In this document: positions 8,853 through 16,821 of the stretch, in pieces
How the letters are laid out: every line of letters begins with the position of its first letter
How positions within the stretch are numbered: the first letter of the stretch is position 1
Origin: JAVBMJ01 sp031551275
GTDB lineage: Bacteria > Bacteroidota > Bacteroidia > Bacteroidales > Rikenellaceae
Reading direction: 5' to 3'
Length of the DNA stretch: 64,000 bases
Assembly: GCA_031551275.1 (NCBI GenBank)
Contig: JAVBNX010000007.1
Span: 186,001 to 250,000, forward strand
Made by a program: the position numbers and the translations under genes
Notes under the pieces: generated by a model
Told to the model about the DNA's origin: nothing
The model's input: the letters and a program-made list of their open reading frames with translations, nothing else
Databases searched by the model: none

Positions 8853-9743
8853 TCACTCTATATGTTTCACGCAGCGGACAGATTGGCCGGTCGTGCGGTA
8901 GTAGTAGCTCATCGAGGCGCCGTCTTTGTTGAGGAAAAAGTAGTGCGCGTCGGTGTTCGTGCGTCCGGAACCCGACCAGTATTGCCCGTCACGGCCCACG
9001 TTGACGAGCGTCCCTGTGGTGTGCTCGCGCCAGCCCGCCGCGGGCAGGAAGATCGAGGGGCCGGACGGCTTTGCGGTGAATGTGCGGCCGTTCGCGGGAC
9101 TGGTGACCCACGCGGATTCCACGTTGTCCTCGTCTGCCAGCTTGCCAAGCTCCGTCGGGGTCGGTACGCGCCACCCTCCGGGGCAGGGATCATTGCTCGC
9201 GAGCCACTCATCGCCCGTCGCGTCGGTCGTGTTCCAGTTCTGGACTTCACCGGCGGCTGCCCAGGCCGTTTTTATGTTCCACTGGTAAAACATGCCGGGC
9301 GCCTCGGGTGCGGCGGCGAATGCGCCCACCGCGGCCACGTTGGTCCGCGCCCAGACCACGCCGTTGATCATCACGCCCTCCACGCTGATGGCGCAAGTGC
9401 CCGTCACCCCGCTGCCGTCGTTGGCGGTGGCGGTGATCGAGGCGGTGGCGCCGTCAACTGCGGTAGCGTTTATAGTGACCAGGCCGCTGGCCGAGACGGT
9501 GGCGACGGCTGGGTGCAATGTGCCCCAGGTAAAGGTTTTGTCGGTGGCGTCGGCCGGTACGACGCTCTGGGCGGAGAGTTGGAGCGTCGCGCCCGCGGCC
9601 AGGGTGGCTGAGGTTTTATCGAGCGTGATGGCGGTTAGCGGGACGGCAGGTACCGGGTCTTCGCCGGATTTTCCGCATCCCGCAAGCGTTGCTGCGCCCG
9701 CGACCGGCAGGAGCATCAAGAGTGCGATGGTCGTTCTTTTCAT
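8853..9743 (-). CDS. Lipoprotein with Big2 domain and FISUMP (Fibrobacter major-paralogue) domain
   Basis: The 296-residue protein has a lipobox ending LAGC (Cys23). It is followed by a Big2 Ig-like domain (about 35-125; TLDKTSATLAAGATLQL, VATVSASGLVTI). A FISUMP/DUF1566-type domain then spans residue 128 to the end. That domain is recognised by VMINGVVWARTNV, FYQWN, NDPCPGGWRVPTPTE and the closing YYYRTTGQSVRCVK. Such proteins are abundant surface lipoproteins in Bacteroidota and Fibrobacter; the molecular role is unknown. Its start codon overlaps the stop of the upstream small gene by four bases (ATGA type), which suggests translational coupling. Confidence 0.85.
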   Translation of the reverse strand: MKRTTIALLMLLPVAGAATLAGCGKSGEDPVPAVPLTAITLDKTSATLAAGATLQLSAQSVVPADATDKTFTWGTLHPAVATVSASGLVTINATAVDGATASITATANDGSGVTGTCAISVEGVMINGVVWARTNVAAVGAFAAAPEAPGMFYQWNIKTAWAAAGEVQNWNTTDATGDEWLASNDPCPGGWRVPTPTELGKLADEDNVESAWVTSPANGRTFTAKPSGPSIFLPAAGWREHTTGTLVNVGRDGQYWSGSGRTNTDAHYFFLNKDGASMSYYYRTTGQSVRCVKHIE

Positions 9744-9934
9744 GGCTTGGGGTTTTCGTTGGGTTTATCCTTTGCCGGGGTCTCTTCCGCCCCGGACGTG
9801 CTCTCCCCGGTGGCCCTGCGGAACTCCTCACGGGCTTTTTCGAGCTTTTCGAGTGCCTGCTCGATGCTCTTTCTGATCTCTTCGGACGGGATGAACTCTT
9901 CCCGGTCGTCCGGTTCCGGTCTTTTATGGTCCAT
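9740..9934 (-). CDS. Small charged cytoplasmic protein, first gene of the leftward operon
   Basis: A 64-residue frame with no signal peptide, rich in Glu, Lys and Arg. Residues 16-45 are predicted to be helical (EEIRKSIEQALEKLEKAREE), followed by a Ser/Thr/Pro/Lys tail. Its stop overlaps the next start by four bases, and a Bacteroidota -7 element (TAATTTTG, 9965 to 9958) lies 23 bases upstream. This supports a real leader gene. It does not resemble a known family to me. It could be a small regulator or chaperone-like protein for the operon; that is speculative. Confidence 0.55.
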   Translation of the reverse strand: MDHKRPEPDDREEFIPSEEIRKSIEQALEKLEKAREEFRRATGESTSGAEETPAKDKPNENPKP

Positions 9935-9957
9935 ACGGCCTGCGGTTTACCTGTATA

Positions 9958-10074
9958 CAAAATTAAACCGCATATTAACGTCCCGACAGCCCCAAATTTG
10001 GGGTTTTGGTGGCGCCGGATACAAAAACCCCAAATTTGGGGGTGTGGGAAAACAGGAAAAAATAACCTATATTT
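9958..10074. promoter_or_regulatory. Divergent promoter pair with two copies of a 14-bp palindrome
   Basis: The palindrome CCCCAAATTTGGGG occurs at 9990-10003 and again at 10028-10041. Each lies within a 25-base inverted repeat (9986-10010 versus 10021-10045, two mismatches). One base outside each palindrome is TGT in the -33 position (minus strand 9988 to 9986; plus strand 10043-10045). After 20 and 21 bases come TAATTTTG (minus, 9965 to 9958) and TATATTTG (plus, 10067-10074), which match the Bacteroidota TAnnTTTG -7 consensus. The left promoter should drive the eight-gene operon and the right one HK1/RR1. The palindromes are likely operators, probably for the adjacent response regulator. 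Confidence 0.75.
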
Positions 10075-10099
10075 GTATATACCCCAAACCACCAGGACG

Positions 10100-12073
10100 A
10101 TGAAGCCGAAAAGGATACTGATCCGGGCCGTCGTAGCGACGGTTGCGCTGTGCCTGTGCCACGCAGAGGCGAACGCTTATTCCGACCACCGCACCCCGAA
10201 GGTCGATTCGCTGGAGAACGCGCTGAAAACCAAATCCCCGAAAGGCGACGATTTGCTGCGCATCTACGTCGGGCTGATGTGGGGATACAAGCAGTCCGAC
10301 CCCGCGCGCTCGATGGAGATGGCCCAACTGGGTGCCGCCCACGCCGAAAAGCACAACAAGCTCAACGCGATGCACGACTGCTATCGGTTGATCGGAATGC
10401 ACCTTTACAACGTGACGGAGTACGACAGCGCCATGGTCTGGTACAACAAGGCCCTGGAGGCGACCGACCGCATGAAGGGCGACAAGCGCTACACCGAGGA
10501 AGAGATCGACGACAACTACTCCAACCTGTACGGCACAATCGGCAACCTCTACAATATGCAGGGCAAAGTCCACCAGGCGATCGAGTACTATACCCGGGCG
10601 ATGAAGATCTTCGAGAAGTACGGCTGGAAAGAGAGCATGGTCTTCGTGCACAAGAACATAGGCGAGTTGTACCTTGAAATGGGCAACTACGGCCAGGCCG
10701 AGGCCAACTACCGCAAATCGTTGGATTACGCCCTGCAAACCGACGACTCGATGATGGTCGCCAGTGCCCGCGACGGATTGGCGATCATCTGCCTCAACAA
10801 CGGGAATTACCGGGAAGCGGAAGAGCACGCCACCTACTGCTACCAATACAACTCTTCACACAGCGACCGGGAGGCGGGCTGTTGCGTTACCTCGCTGACC
10901 ATGCTCGCCCGGGTACACCTGCTGGGCTACGCCGATGACAGGAAGGCTGAGGAGTACATCCTCAAGGCGCTGGCGGGGGCCGACACGCTCGATTATCCCA
11001 CCGACAAGGCCGACGCGCAAAGCGTCTACGCGGAGATCTTCCTGCACCGTGAACAGTGGCGGAAGGCCGAACAGATGGCGCTCCTATCCCTGAAAACCTC
11101 CGACGCCGACCCCCACCACAATATAGCTGTCTACAACATCCTGGTCCGGGCCTACCTCAACTCGGGACGCCCCCTCGAAGCGCTCGGATATTTCGAGCGC
11201 AGCATCAAACAGCAGAACGAGTACGCCAACGAGCATTTCCAGTCTGCGCTGACCGAGATGGAGGTATTGTACGAAACCGAGAAGAAAGAGGCGCGCATCG
11301 CCTCCCTGGAGGAGGAGCGGCAACTGATCATGTGGCTGAGCATCGCGGGGTCCGCGGCCCTGTTGCTGCTGCTGGTCCTGCTCTTTATCTTCTGGCGCTG
11401 GACGGCGCAGAAAAAGCGCATCGCCGAGCAGCAGGTCGCCCAGTTGGAGCAGGAGCGCCAACTGATCGCCACCCAGTCGGTGCTCGACGGCGAGACAGCC
11501 GAGCGCACCCGCCTGGCCCGCGACCTGCACGACGGTCTGGGCAGCATGCTGACCGGCGTGAAACTCAACCTGGAGACGATGAAGAACGGCGCCTCGCTTA
11601 AAAAGATCGACATGGAGCACTTCTCCGCGGCGTTGGGCATGCTCAACGAGTCGATGCTCGAACTGCGCCGCGTGGCCCACCATTTGATGCCCGACTCCTT
11701 GAGCCGCTACGGCCTGAAGGTGGCGCTGAGCGACTTCTGCGGCAATCTCCCGCAGGTCAGCTTCGACTATTTCGGCAGTGAAGAGCGCCTCGACCCGAAG
11801 ATGGAGGTAATGATCTACCGCATCGTCCACGAGTTGGTCAACAACGCGCTCAAACACGCCGACGCCTCGCAGGTCATGGTGCAGGTGATGCGCGAGAGCA
11901 ACTACGCCGCCCTGATCGTGCGCGACGACGGCAAGGGTTTCGACCCGTCGCTCCGGACGGCGGGCATGGGCCTGAGGAACATCCGCGATCGGGTGGCCAC
12001 CTACAACGGCCGCATCGAGATCAGCTCCGGCCCCGGCCGGGGAACGGAGGTCAACATCGAATTCAGCATCTAA
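10100..12073 (+). CDS. TPR-containing sensor histidine kinase (HisKA_3/NarL-LuxR type), HK1
   Basis: The ATG at 10100 gives 657 residues with a signal peptide (ending near ANAYS) and sits correctly below the -7 element at 10067; longer upstream frames would run through the promoter. Residues 30-400 are tetratricopeptide repeats predicted to lie in the periplasm (ITEYYTRAMKIF-like helical pairs). One membrane span follows at about 409-434, then a short coiled coil. The HisKA_3 dimerisation domain has phospho-acceptor His477 in LARDLHDGLG, and the C-terminal HATPase has DDGKGFDP and GMGLRNIRDRV. It should phosphorylate RR1, whose gene starts 12 bases downstream. The TPR region may sense a periplasmic partner. 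Confidence 0.92.
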   Translation: MKPKRILIRAVVATVALCLCHAEANAYSDHRTPKVDSLENALKTKSPKGDDLLRIYVGLMWGYKQSDPARSMEMAQLGAAHAEKHNKLNAMHDCYRLIGMHLYNVTEYDSAMVWYNKALEATDRMKGDKRYTEEEIDDNYSNLYGTIGNLYNMQGKVHQAIEYYTRAMKIFEKYGWKESMVFVHKNIGELYLEMGNYGQAEANYRKSLDYALQTDDSMMVASARDGLAIICLNNGNYREAEEHATYCYQYNSSHSDREAGCCVTSLTMLARVHLLGYADDRKAEEYILKALAGADTLDYPTDKADAQSVYAEIFLHREQWRKAEQMALLSLKTSDADPHHNIAVYNILVRAYLNSGRPLEALGYFERSIKQQNEYANEHFQSALTEMEVLYETEKKEARIASLEEERQLIMWLSIAGSAALLLLLVLLFIFWRWTAQKKRIAEQQVAQLEQERQLIATQSVLDGETAERTRLARDLHDGLGSMLTGVKLNLETMKNGASLKKIDMEHFSAALGMLNESMLELRRVAHHLMPDSLSRYGLKVALSDFCGNLPQVSFDYFGSEERLDPKMEVMIYRIVHELVNNALKHADASQVMVQVMRESNYAALIVRDDGKGFDPSLRTAGMGLRNIRDRVATYNGRIEISSGPGRGTEVNIEFSI

Positions 12074-12085
12074 ACCGCCCGGATT

Positions 12086-12718
12086 ATGGAAGCCAGCCAA
12101 GCCCCATTGATCAGCGTGGCCATCGCCGACGACCACAAAGTCGTCTCCGAAGGCCTCCGCCACATCATCGACCGCTCCGGCGTCGCCCATGTGGTCGACG
12201 TGGCCCACAGCATCGCCGAATGCCGCGAGTTGCTCGAACGTTGCACTCCCGACGTGCTGATCTTGGACGTGAACCTCTCCGACGGCAACGGCATCGACCT
12301 CTGCCCCGAGATCCGGGCCGCCTGCCCGGAAGTGAACATCCTGATGCTGACCAGCTACGCCGAGCCGGCCGTTATCTCCCGCGCCCTGGAGTGCGGCGTA
12401 ATGGGCTATATGCTGAAAAATTCCCCCTCCGAGCAGATCATCGAGGGCATCGTCACTGTAGCCTCGGGCAACCATTTCCTGTGCGAACAGGCCCGTGCGC
12501 TGTTCAACGCCCGGGCCGCCCGCCCCATCCCCCTCTCCGCGCGCGAGAGCGAGATCTTGGCCCTGATCGTGGAGGGTTACACGATCAGGGAGATCGCCGA
12601 AAAACTCTTCCTGGGCTTCGAGACCGTGCGCAGCTACTGCAAATACCTGCACCTGAAACTCGACGTGCGCAACACCGCCTCGCTGGTCCGCAAGGCAATC
12701 GAGCAGAAATTAGTATGA
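12086..12718 (+). CDS. LuxR/NarL-type response regulator, RR1
   Basis: This 210-residue regulator has a receiver domain (residues 8-125) with the acidic pair IADDH, phospho-acceptor Asp61 in LILDVNL, a Thr/Ser switch (LTSY) and a Lys in GYMLKNSP. A GerE/LuxR helix-turn-helix follows at about 149-210 (LSARESEILALIVEGYTIREIAEKL). It is the cognate partner of HK1 by position. It probably binds the palindromes at 9990-10041 that flank both divergent promoters, which would give autoregulation plus control of the leftward operon. That binding is inferred from layout. Confidence 0.92.
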   Translation: MEASQAPLISVAIADDHKVVSEGLRHIIDRSGVAHVVDVAHSIAECRELLERCTPDVLILDVNLSDGNGIDLCPEIRAACPEVNILMLTSYAEPAVISRALECGVMGYMLKNSPSEQIIEGIVTVASGNHFLCEQARALFNARAARPIPLSARESEILALIVEGYTIREIAEKLFLGFETVRSYCKYLHLKLDVRNTASLVRKAIEQKLV

Positions 12719-13018
12719 GGGTCCGGTCTCAAAACGGTCGTTCCGCACTTGGATTTTCAAAAGAATATCGCTACTTTCGCACCGATATGAAATGCTGAGC
12801 AGCAGACCGCAAACCAAGGGATACAAATTCGCTAACGTATCCGAAGACGGTATTTTTGAGTATTGACCATAAGGCAGTTGCGAGGGAGTGCAAAATCCCC
12901 CATCTCCACCAATGCGATTGAAGGTCAATTCAATGCAGTAGTCGCACACGAGACGCACACTTTTGAGGAGTGTGCGTTTTTTTGGCCGGGTAATGGAAAA
13001 ATTTGTAGTTTTGCGGCC
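12719..13018. other. 300-base non-coding gap
   Basis: No convincing reading frame is seen between RR1 and the ORF6N gene. The segment contains a 15-base tail at 12897-12911 ending CCACCA that resembles the 3' end of a tRNA or tmRNA gene, but there is no recognisable body upstream. It also contains a strong terminator hairpin at 12953-12983. Base composition is more AT-rich than the flanking genes, which fits an old insertion point. Confidence 0.5.
12953..12983 (+). terminator. Rho-independent terminator
   Basis: ACGCACACT (12953-12961) pairs perfectly with AGTGTGCGT (12969-12977) around a 7-base loop, and a run of T follows to 12983. It stands 235 bases after RR1, so it may end the HK1/RR1 transcript or a vanished gene. 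Confidence 0.8.
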
Positions 13019-13603
13019 ATGGAGATACGGGTAATTCAAAATCGGATATACGAGATACGGGGCGTCCGGGTAATGCTGGACTTCGACCTGGCGGAGCTTT
13101 ATCAGGTGGAGACCCGTGCTCTCAAGCAGGCGGTTCGTCGTAATATTGAGCGTTTCCCCGATGACTTCATGTTCAGGCTGTCGCCTGATGAGGCCAACTC
13201 GCTGATAGACATGGGGAGATCACAAAATGTGATACCCCCTGGATATAATATCGGTGTGTCGGAAATGTTCGCTTTTACCGAGCAGGGTGTATCGATGCTT
13301 TCGGCGATCCTTCGCAGTCCTATCGCTGTGCAGGCCAGTATCGCCATTATGCGGGCCTTCGTGGCGATGCGCAACTACATAGCCACCACCGCGACCGTGA
13401 CGGCGGAACTGGCCGAAATACGGGCTACGATCGAGTTGTTGCGGCGGGAAGGGGAAGATACGCTGGAAGCCGTGAACGACCTGTCCGAAGATACGCGCAA
13501 GCATCTGGACAATCTGTATAACGCCATCGGGGAGTTAGCTGCCAAGGCACCGGAGCCCGGCAAACCCCGCCGCCGGATCGGATTCAGGAAGGATGGCGAG
13601 TAG
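13019..13603 (+). CDS. ORF6N (KilA-N family) domain protein
   Basis: The ATG at 13019 gives 194 residues. An upstream in-frame ATG at 12863 would add 52 unrelated residues that run through the terminator hairpin, so it is rejected. Residues 3-90 form an ORF6N domain (NRIYEIRGVRVMLDFDLAELYQ, then ALKQAVRRN and FPDDFMFRLS), a DNA-binding domain common in phages and genomic islands. The rest is helical (EIRATIELL, DTLEAVNDL) and ends in a basic tail. It is probably an accessory or mobile-element gene. Its own promoter is not obvious. Exact role unknown. Confidence 0.85.
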   Translation: MEIRVIQNRIYEIRGVRVMLDFDLAELYQVETRALKQAVRRNIERFPDDFMFRLSPDEANSLIDMGRSQNVIPPGYNIGVSEMFAFTEQGVSMLSAILRSPIAVQASIAIMRAFVAMRNYIATTATVTAELAEIRATIELLRREGEDTLEAVNDLSEDTRKHLDNLYNAIGELAAKAPEPGKPRRRIGFRKDGE

Positions 13604-13643
13604 CTTATCGAAAATCCGGCAGACGGGTATCACGACGGAATAT

Positions 13644-13967
13644 ATGGGCCGCATGGGGACAAGGATCGAAAACGAAAAGCAGACCGTCGAGCGGATGATC
13701 CGCCTCTGGTGCCGCCGCCGCGAGGGCAACGCGGAGTTGTGTGCCGGATGCCGCGAACTGCTGGATTACGCCCTCGAGCGCCTCGACCGCTGCCCTTATG
13801 GGGAGGGCAAGCCGGCGTGCAAAAAGTGCGCGACACATTGCTACCGCTCCGCTATGAGGGAGCGAATCCGTGAAGTGATGCGTTTCTCGGGCCCGAGATT
13901 GATCTTTTACGCTCCCGGAGCGGCCTTGAGGTACTGGTTTAAAAACTCCTGCAAGACCAGTGCGTGA
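13644..13967 (+). CDS. YgbA_NO-family (nitrous oxide-stimulated promoter family) protein
   Basis: The likely start is 13644 or 13653; upstream in-frame ATGs overlap the ORF6N gene and precede the homologous region. The protein is about 107 residues, cytoplasmic and Cys/Arg-rich. It shows the family pattern ERMIRLWCRRR, CRELLDYALERLDRCPYGEGKP, then CKKCATHCY and MRERIREVMRFSGPR. The clustered cysteines suggest metal or Fe-S binding. Family members are linked to nitric-oxide or nitrosative stress responses, but a precise role is unknown. Its 3' end overlaps the convergent DUF488 gene by 61 bases. Confidence 0.8.
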   Translation: MGRMGTRIENEKQTVERMIRLWCRRREGNAELCAGCRELLDYALERLDRCPYGEGKPACKKCATHCYRSAMRERIREVMRFSGPRLIFYAPGAALRYWFKNSCKTSA

Positions 13968-14281
13968 TTCTGCTGTCCGTTGCGCGCGGCGTACAGCAGC
14001 GTTACGGCCTTCTTTCCTTTGATCCCGCTCAGGAACTCGCCTGCCGCGGGGGAGTGCGTCAGCTCGTCCATGTATTTGACCCGGAATTGCCCCCACCTCT
14101 GTTGCGGCTGTTGGTGGTACCATTGCCGCAAAGCGGTGGACGGTGCGACCTGCTTGGCCCACAGGTCGAATTGAAGTTGCTCTTTGCGGAGGCCCCGCGG
14201 CCAGAGTTTATCCACCAGTACGCGGTACCCGTCGCCGGGGCTTGCGGGTTCGTAAACCCGCTTGATATTTACCTGTGTCAT
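13907..14281 (-). CDS. DUF488 family protein
   Basis: The 124-residue protein (ATG at 14281) has the conserved DUF488 signature IKRVYEP, DGYRVLVDKLWPRGL and a second block WYHQQPQQRWGQFRVKY, and it fills the family's normal length. The biochemical function of the family is unknown. It is cytoplasmic with no signal. A gap of 32 bases separates it from RR2 upstream on the same strand, so it may be the tail of the HK2/RR2 transcript. Its 3' end overlaps the opposing YgbA gene. Confidence 0.85.
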   Translation of the reverse strand: MTQVNIKRVYEPASPGDGYRVLVDKLWPRGLRKEQLQFDLWAKQVAPSTALRQWYHQQPQQRWGQFRVKYMDELTHSPAAGEFLSGIKGKKAVTLLYAARNGQQNHALVLQEFLNQYLKAAPGA

Positions 14282-14313
14282 ACTGTTTAACAGACAAAAA
14301 GCGTACCTTAACG

Positions 14314-14928
14314 CTAAATCAACTGCTGCTCGATGGCCGCCTTGACCATCGCCACGGTGTTCTTCGCCCCGAATTTCAGCAGCAGGTTCTTGCGGTAGCC
14401 CTTGATGGTGTCGTTGCTGAGCAGGATTTTTTCGGCGATCTCGACGTTGGAATACCCCTCGGCGATCAGCCTGAGCACGACCTTTTCGCGCCCCGTCAGC
14501 CAGATCGCCTCCTCTGACCTCTTTTTTTGCAGCATCACGTCGATCTCCTCGCACAGGAAGATCCCGCCCGCGGCGACCGTTTCGATGCCCGCGATCAGCT
14601 CCTCGCCCAGGGAGTTCTTGAGTACGTACCCCGACGCCCCGTTGTCGAGCACGCGCTTGGCGATGTTCACCTCCCGGAAGCTGGTCAACACGAGGATGTT
14701 AAGACCCGGGTACGTTTTTTTCAGCTCCCCGCAGAAGTCCACCCCGCTGCCGTCTGGCAGGTTGACGTCGAGCAGCAACACGTCGGGTTGCCGCGCGGCC
14801 AGCCCCTCCCGGCAGGCGGCCAGGCAGTTGTAGGTCGCCTCCACGCGGGCGATGCCCGACTCGAAGATGATCTTTTTGAGACCCTCGACCACCATGGTGT
14901 GGTCGTCCACGATATCGACCGTTATCAT
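14314..14928 (-). CDS. LuxR/NarL-type response regulator, RR2
   Basis: The 204-residue regulator is a clear paralogue of RR1. The receiver domain has IVDDH, phospho-acceptor Asp54 in LLLDVNLPDG, LTSF and the conserved Lys in YVLKNS. A LuxR helix-turn-helix covers about 142-204 (LTGREKVVLRLIAEGYSNVEIAEKI). It overlaps the HK2 stop by four bases and so should be co-translated with HK2. By position it probably acts on the inverted-repeat operator at 16850-16909, which lies between both divergent promoters. Confidence 0.92.
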   Translation of the reverse strand: MITVDIVDDHTMVVEGLKKIIFESGIARVEATYNCLAACREGLAARQPDVLLLDVNLPDGSGVDFCGELKKTYPGLNILVLTSFREVNIAKRVLDNGASGYVLKNSLGEELIAGIETVAAGGIFLCEEIDVMLQKKRSEEAIWLTGREKVVLRLIAEGYSNVEIAEKILLSNDTIKGYRKNLLLKFGAKNTVAMVKAAIEQQLI

Positions 14929-16796
14929 ACCGAGGGAATTTCAATGAATACTTCCGTTCCGCTCTCCGTCGAGGAGAAGATCTCCATGCGGCCGTGGAAG
15001 ACCGAGATCCGGTTGCGCAGGTTCTCCAGCCCCATCCCCCGCGGGGTGGTTTCGGGGTCGAATCCCACCCCGTCGTCCTGGACGGTAAGGGCGATCCGTT
15101 CCGCGTCCCGGACCAGTTGCACGTAGATATGCTTCGCGTTGGCGTGCTTGACGGCGTTGTTGACCAGCTCGTGGGTGCAGCGGTAGAGCAGCACCTCGAG
15201 CCGGTTGTCGAGCCTGGACTCCGCACCGAAGTAGTGGAACTCGGCGGTCGGGATCGAGGCGCAGAACTCCTCCAACGAGGTTTTCAGGCCGTACCGGAGC
15301 AGCATATCGGGCATCATGTGGTGGGCCACCCGATGAAGCTCGCGGATCGACTGGTCGAGCATCTGCCGGGCCTTCTCCGGATCCCCCGCATCGCGCAGGT
15401 TGATCTTCACGGCCGAGAGCATGCCCCCCAAACCGTCGTGCAGGTCGCGGGCCAGGCGGGTGCGCTCGGCGGTCTCGCCGTCCATAACGGCCTGGGCCGC
15501 CACCAGTTGTTGCTCCTGTTCCAGCTTCTCGAGTTGCGCCTCGGCCAGTTTATTCCTCTGTACGGCCAGCCTGTGGCGCACGATAAGCAGCGCGATGGCC
15601 AGAAGCGCCAGCCCGGCCGCCGCCAGGCTGAGCCAGATGATCAGCCCGCGCTCTTTTTGCAGCGCTTCGATCCGCGCCTCCTTTTTGTTGGTCTGGTATT
15701 GCACCTCCATTTCGGAGAGCTGCTTCTGGAATGCCTCGTCGGCGATCCCCGAGACGTACGTGTCGTACTGGCGGAAGAACTCCAGCGCCTCGCCCTTGCG
15801 CCCGAGCATGATGTTGGCCGCCATCAGGGTATGGAGCAGGTTGCGCTTTACGATCGACGAGGAGTCCATCTCCAACGCTTCCATCGCGTTGCGCTCGCTC
15901 TCGGCGTACTCGCCGGTGTGGAGCTGCGCGCCCGACAACGCGTTCAGCGCTGCGATGATCTCGGCCGGGTAGCCCACCTGCCGGGCCAGGGCCAGGCTTT
16001 GGCGCGCGTATTCGGCGGCCTTCGCGTAATCCTTGTACCCCTCGCGGTAGACGTGCGAGACGGATTGCAGCGCGGTGGCCTCGTTGGCTGTTAGGCCCAG
16101 GTCGTGGAAGATCCGCGCCGCCCTCAAACCGTAGCAGACGGCCTTGTCCAGCTCGCCTTTGTTCATGTAGACGCTTACCAGCCCGTCGGCCGCGACCCCC
16201 ACGCCGATCGAGTCCCCGGCCTGGATGCACAGCGTTTCGGTCCTGAGCAGGTAGACCTCGGCCTGGGCGTAGTTGCCGATGTGGATGTATAGCGTCCCAA
16301 TGTTGCCTATTACTTCGAGGATTTGGGGCGTCTGGTTGTTCTTTTCGAAGATTTCGAGGGCCTTGAAGAGCCATTCGATGGCCTTTTCGGAGCGGTTTTC
16401 CATCAGGTAGATGTTCCCCGTCGCGCCGTAGACCGAGGCTTCGAGGCTTTCGTTGCCCGCCTTTTGGGCGTAGCGGAGCGCCTGTTGGAGGTACATGTGC
16501 GCGCTGTCCCGCTTGCCTTCCCAGGTGTAGGCCACCCCCAGGTTGCGGTAGAGCCGTCCGGTCATCAGGTCGTTGTCCTCTTTTTTGGCAAGGGCCAGCC
16601 CGGCGTTGGCCAGCGAGCAGGCCCTTTGAAAGTCGGTGTCGAGCAGCTCCCAGCTCAGTTTGTCGCAGGCTGAGATCCGGTCCGGGGCAGACGACCCCTT
16701 GTCGCGCAAAATATGCTCGAGCGAATCGAGGTTTTCAGCGCGAAGCACCGCAAAGGGCAGCCACAACAGCAGCAAGACAAGCAGATACCTTTTCAT
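14925..16796 (-). CDS. TPR-containing sensor histidine kinase (HisKA_3 type), HK2
   Basis: The start at 16796 (MKRYLLVLLLLWLPFAV) gives a 623-residue protein with a signal peptide. A longer frame up to 16982 would pass through the divergent promoter and is not supported. TPR helices fill about residues 45-350, followed by one membrane span (LIIWLSLAAAGLALLAIALLIV). The HisKA_3 motif LARDLHDGLG contains phospho-acceptor His453, and the C-terminal HATPase has QDDGVGFDP and GMGLENLRNRI. Layout and sequence match HK1. The gene overlaps RR2 by four bases. Confidence 0.92.
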   Translation of the reverse strand: MKRYLLVLLLLWLPFAVLRAENLDSLEHILRDKGSSAPDRISACDKLSWELLDTDFQRACSLANAGLALAKKEDNDLMTGRLYRNLGVAYTWEGKRDSAHMYLQQALRYAQKAGNESLEASVYGATGNIYLMENRSEKAIEWLFKALEIFEKNNQTPQILEVIGNIGTLYIHIGNYAQAEVYLLRTETLCIQAGDSIGVGVAADGLVSVYMNKGELDKAVCYGLRAARIFHDLGLTANEATALQSVSHVYREGYKDYAKAAEYARQSLALARQVGYPAEIIAALNALSGAQLHTGEYAESERNAMEALEMDSSSIVKRNLLHTLMAANIMLGRKGEALEFFRQYDTYVSGIADEAFQKQLSEMEVQYQTNKKEARIEALQKERGLIIWLSLAAAGLALLAIALLIVRHRLAVQRNKLAEAQLEKLEQEQQLVAAQAVMDGETAERTRLARDLHDGLGGMLSAVKINLRDAGDPEKARQMLDQSIRELHRVAHHMMPDMLLRYGLKTSLEEFCASIPTAEFHYFGAESRLDNRLEVLLYRCTHELVNNAVKHANAKHIYVQLVRDAERIALTVQDDGVGFDPETTPRGMGLENLRNRISVFHGRMEIFSSTESGTEVFIEIPSV

Positions 16797-16821
16797 ACCA
16801 TCTAAAGGTAATACTTTTTCA

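Noticed and set aside
12860..12911. A possible tRNA gene
   Set aside because: Only the last bases look like an acceptor end. No T-loop consensus, anticodon arm or 5' acceptor strand was found.
12863..13018. An N-terminal extension of the ORF6N protein
   Set aside because: The extra 52 codons run through a terminator hairpin and T-run and lack similarity to the family; the ATG at 13019 fits the domain start.
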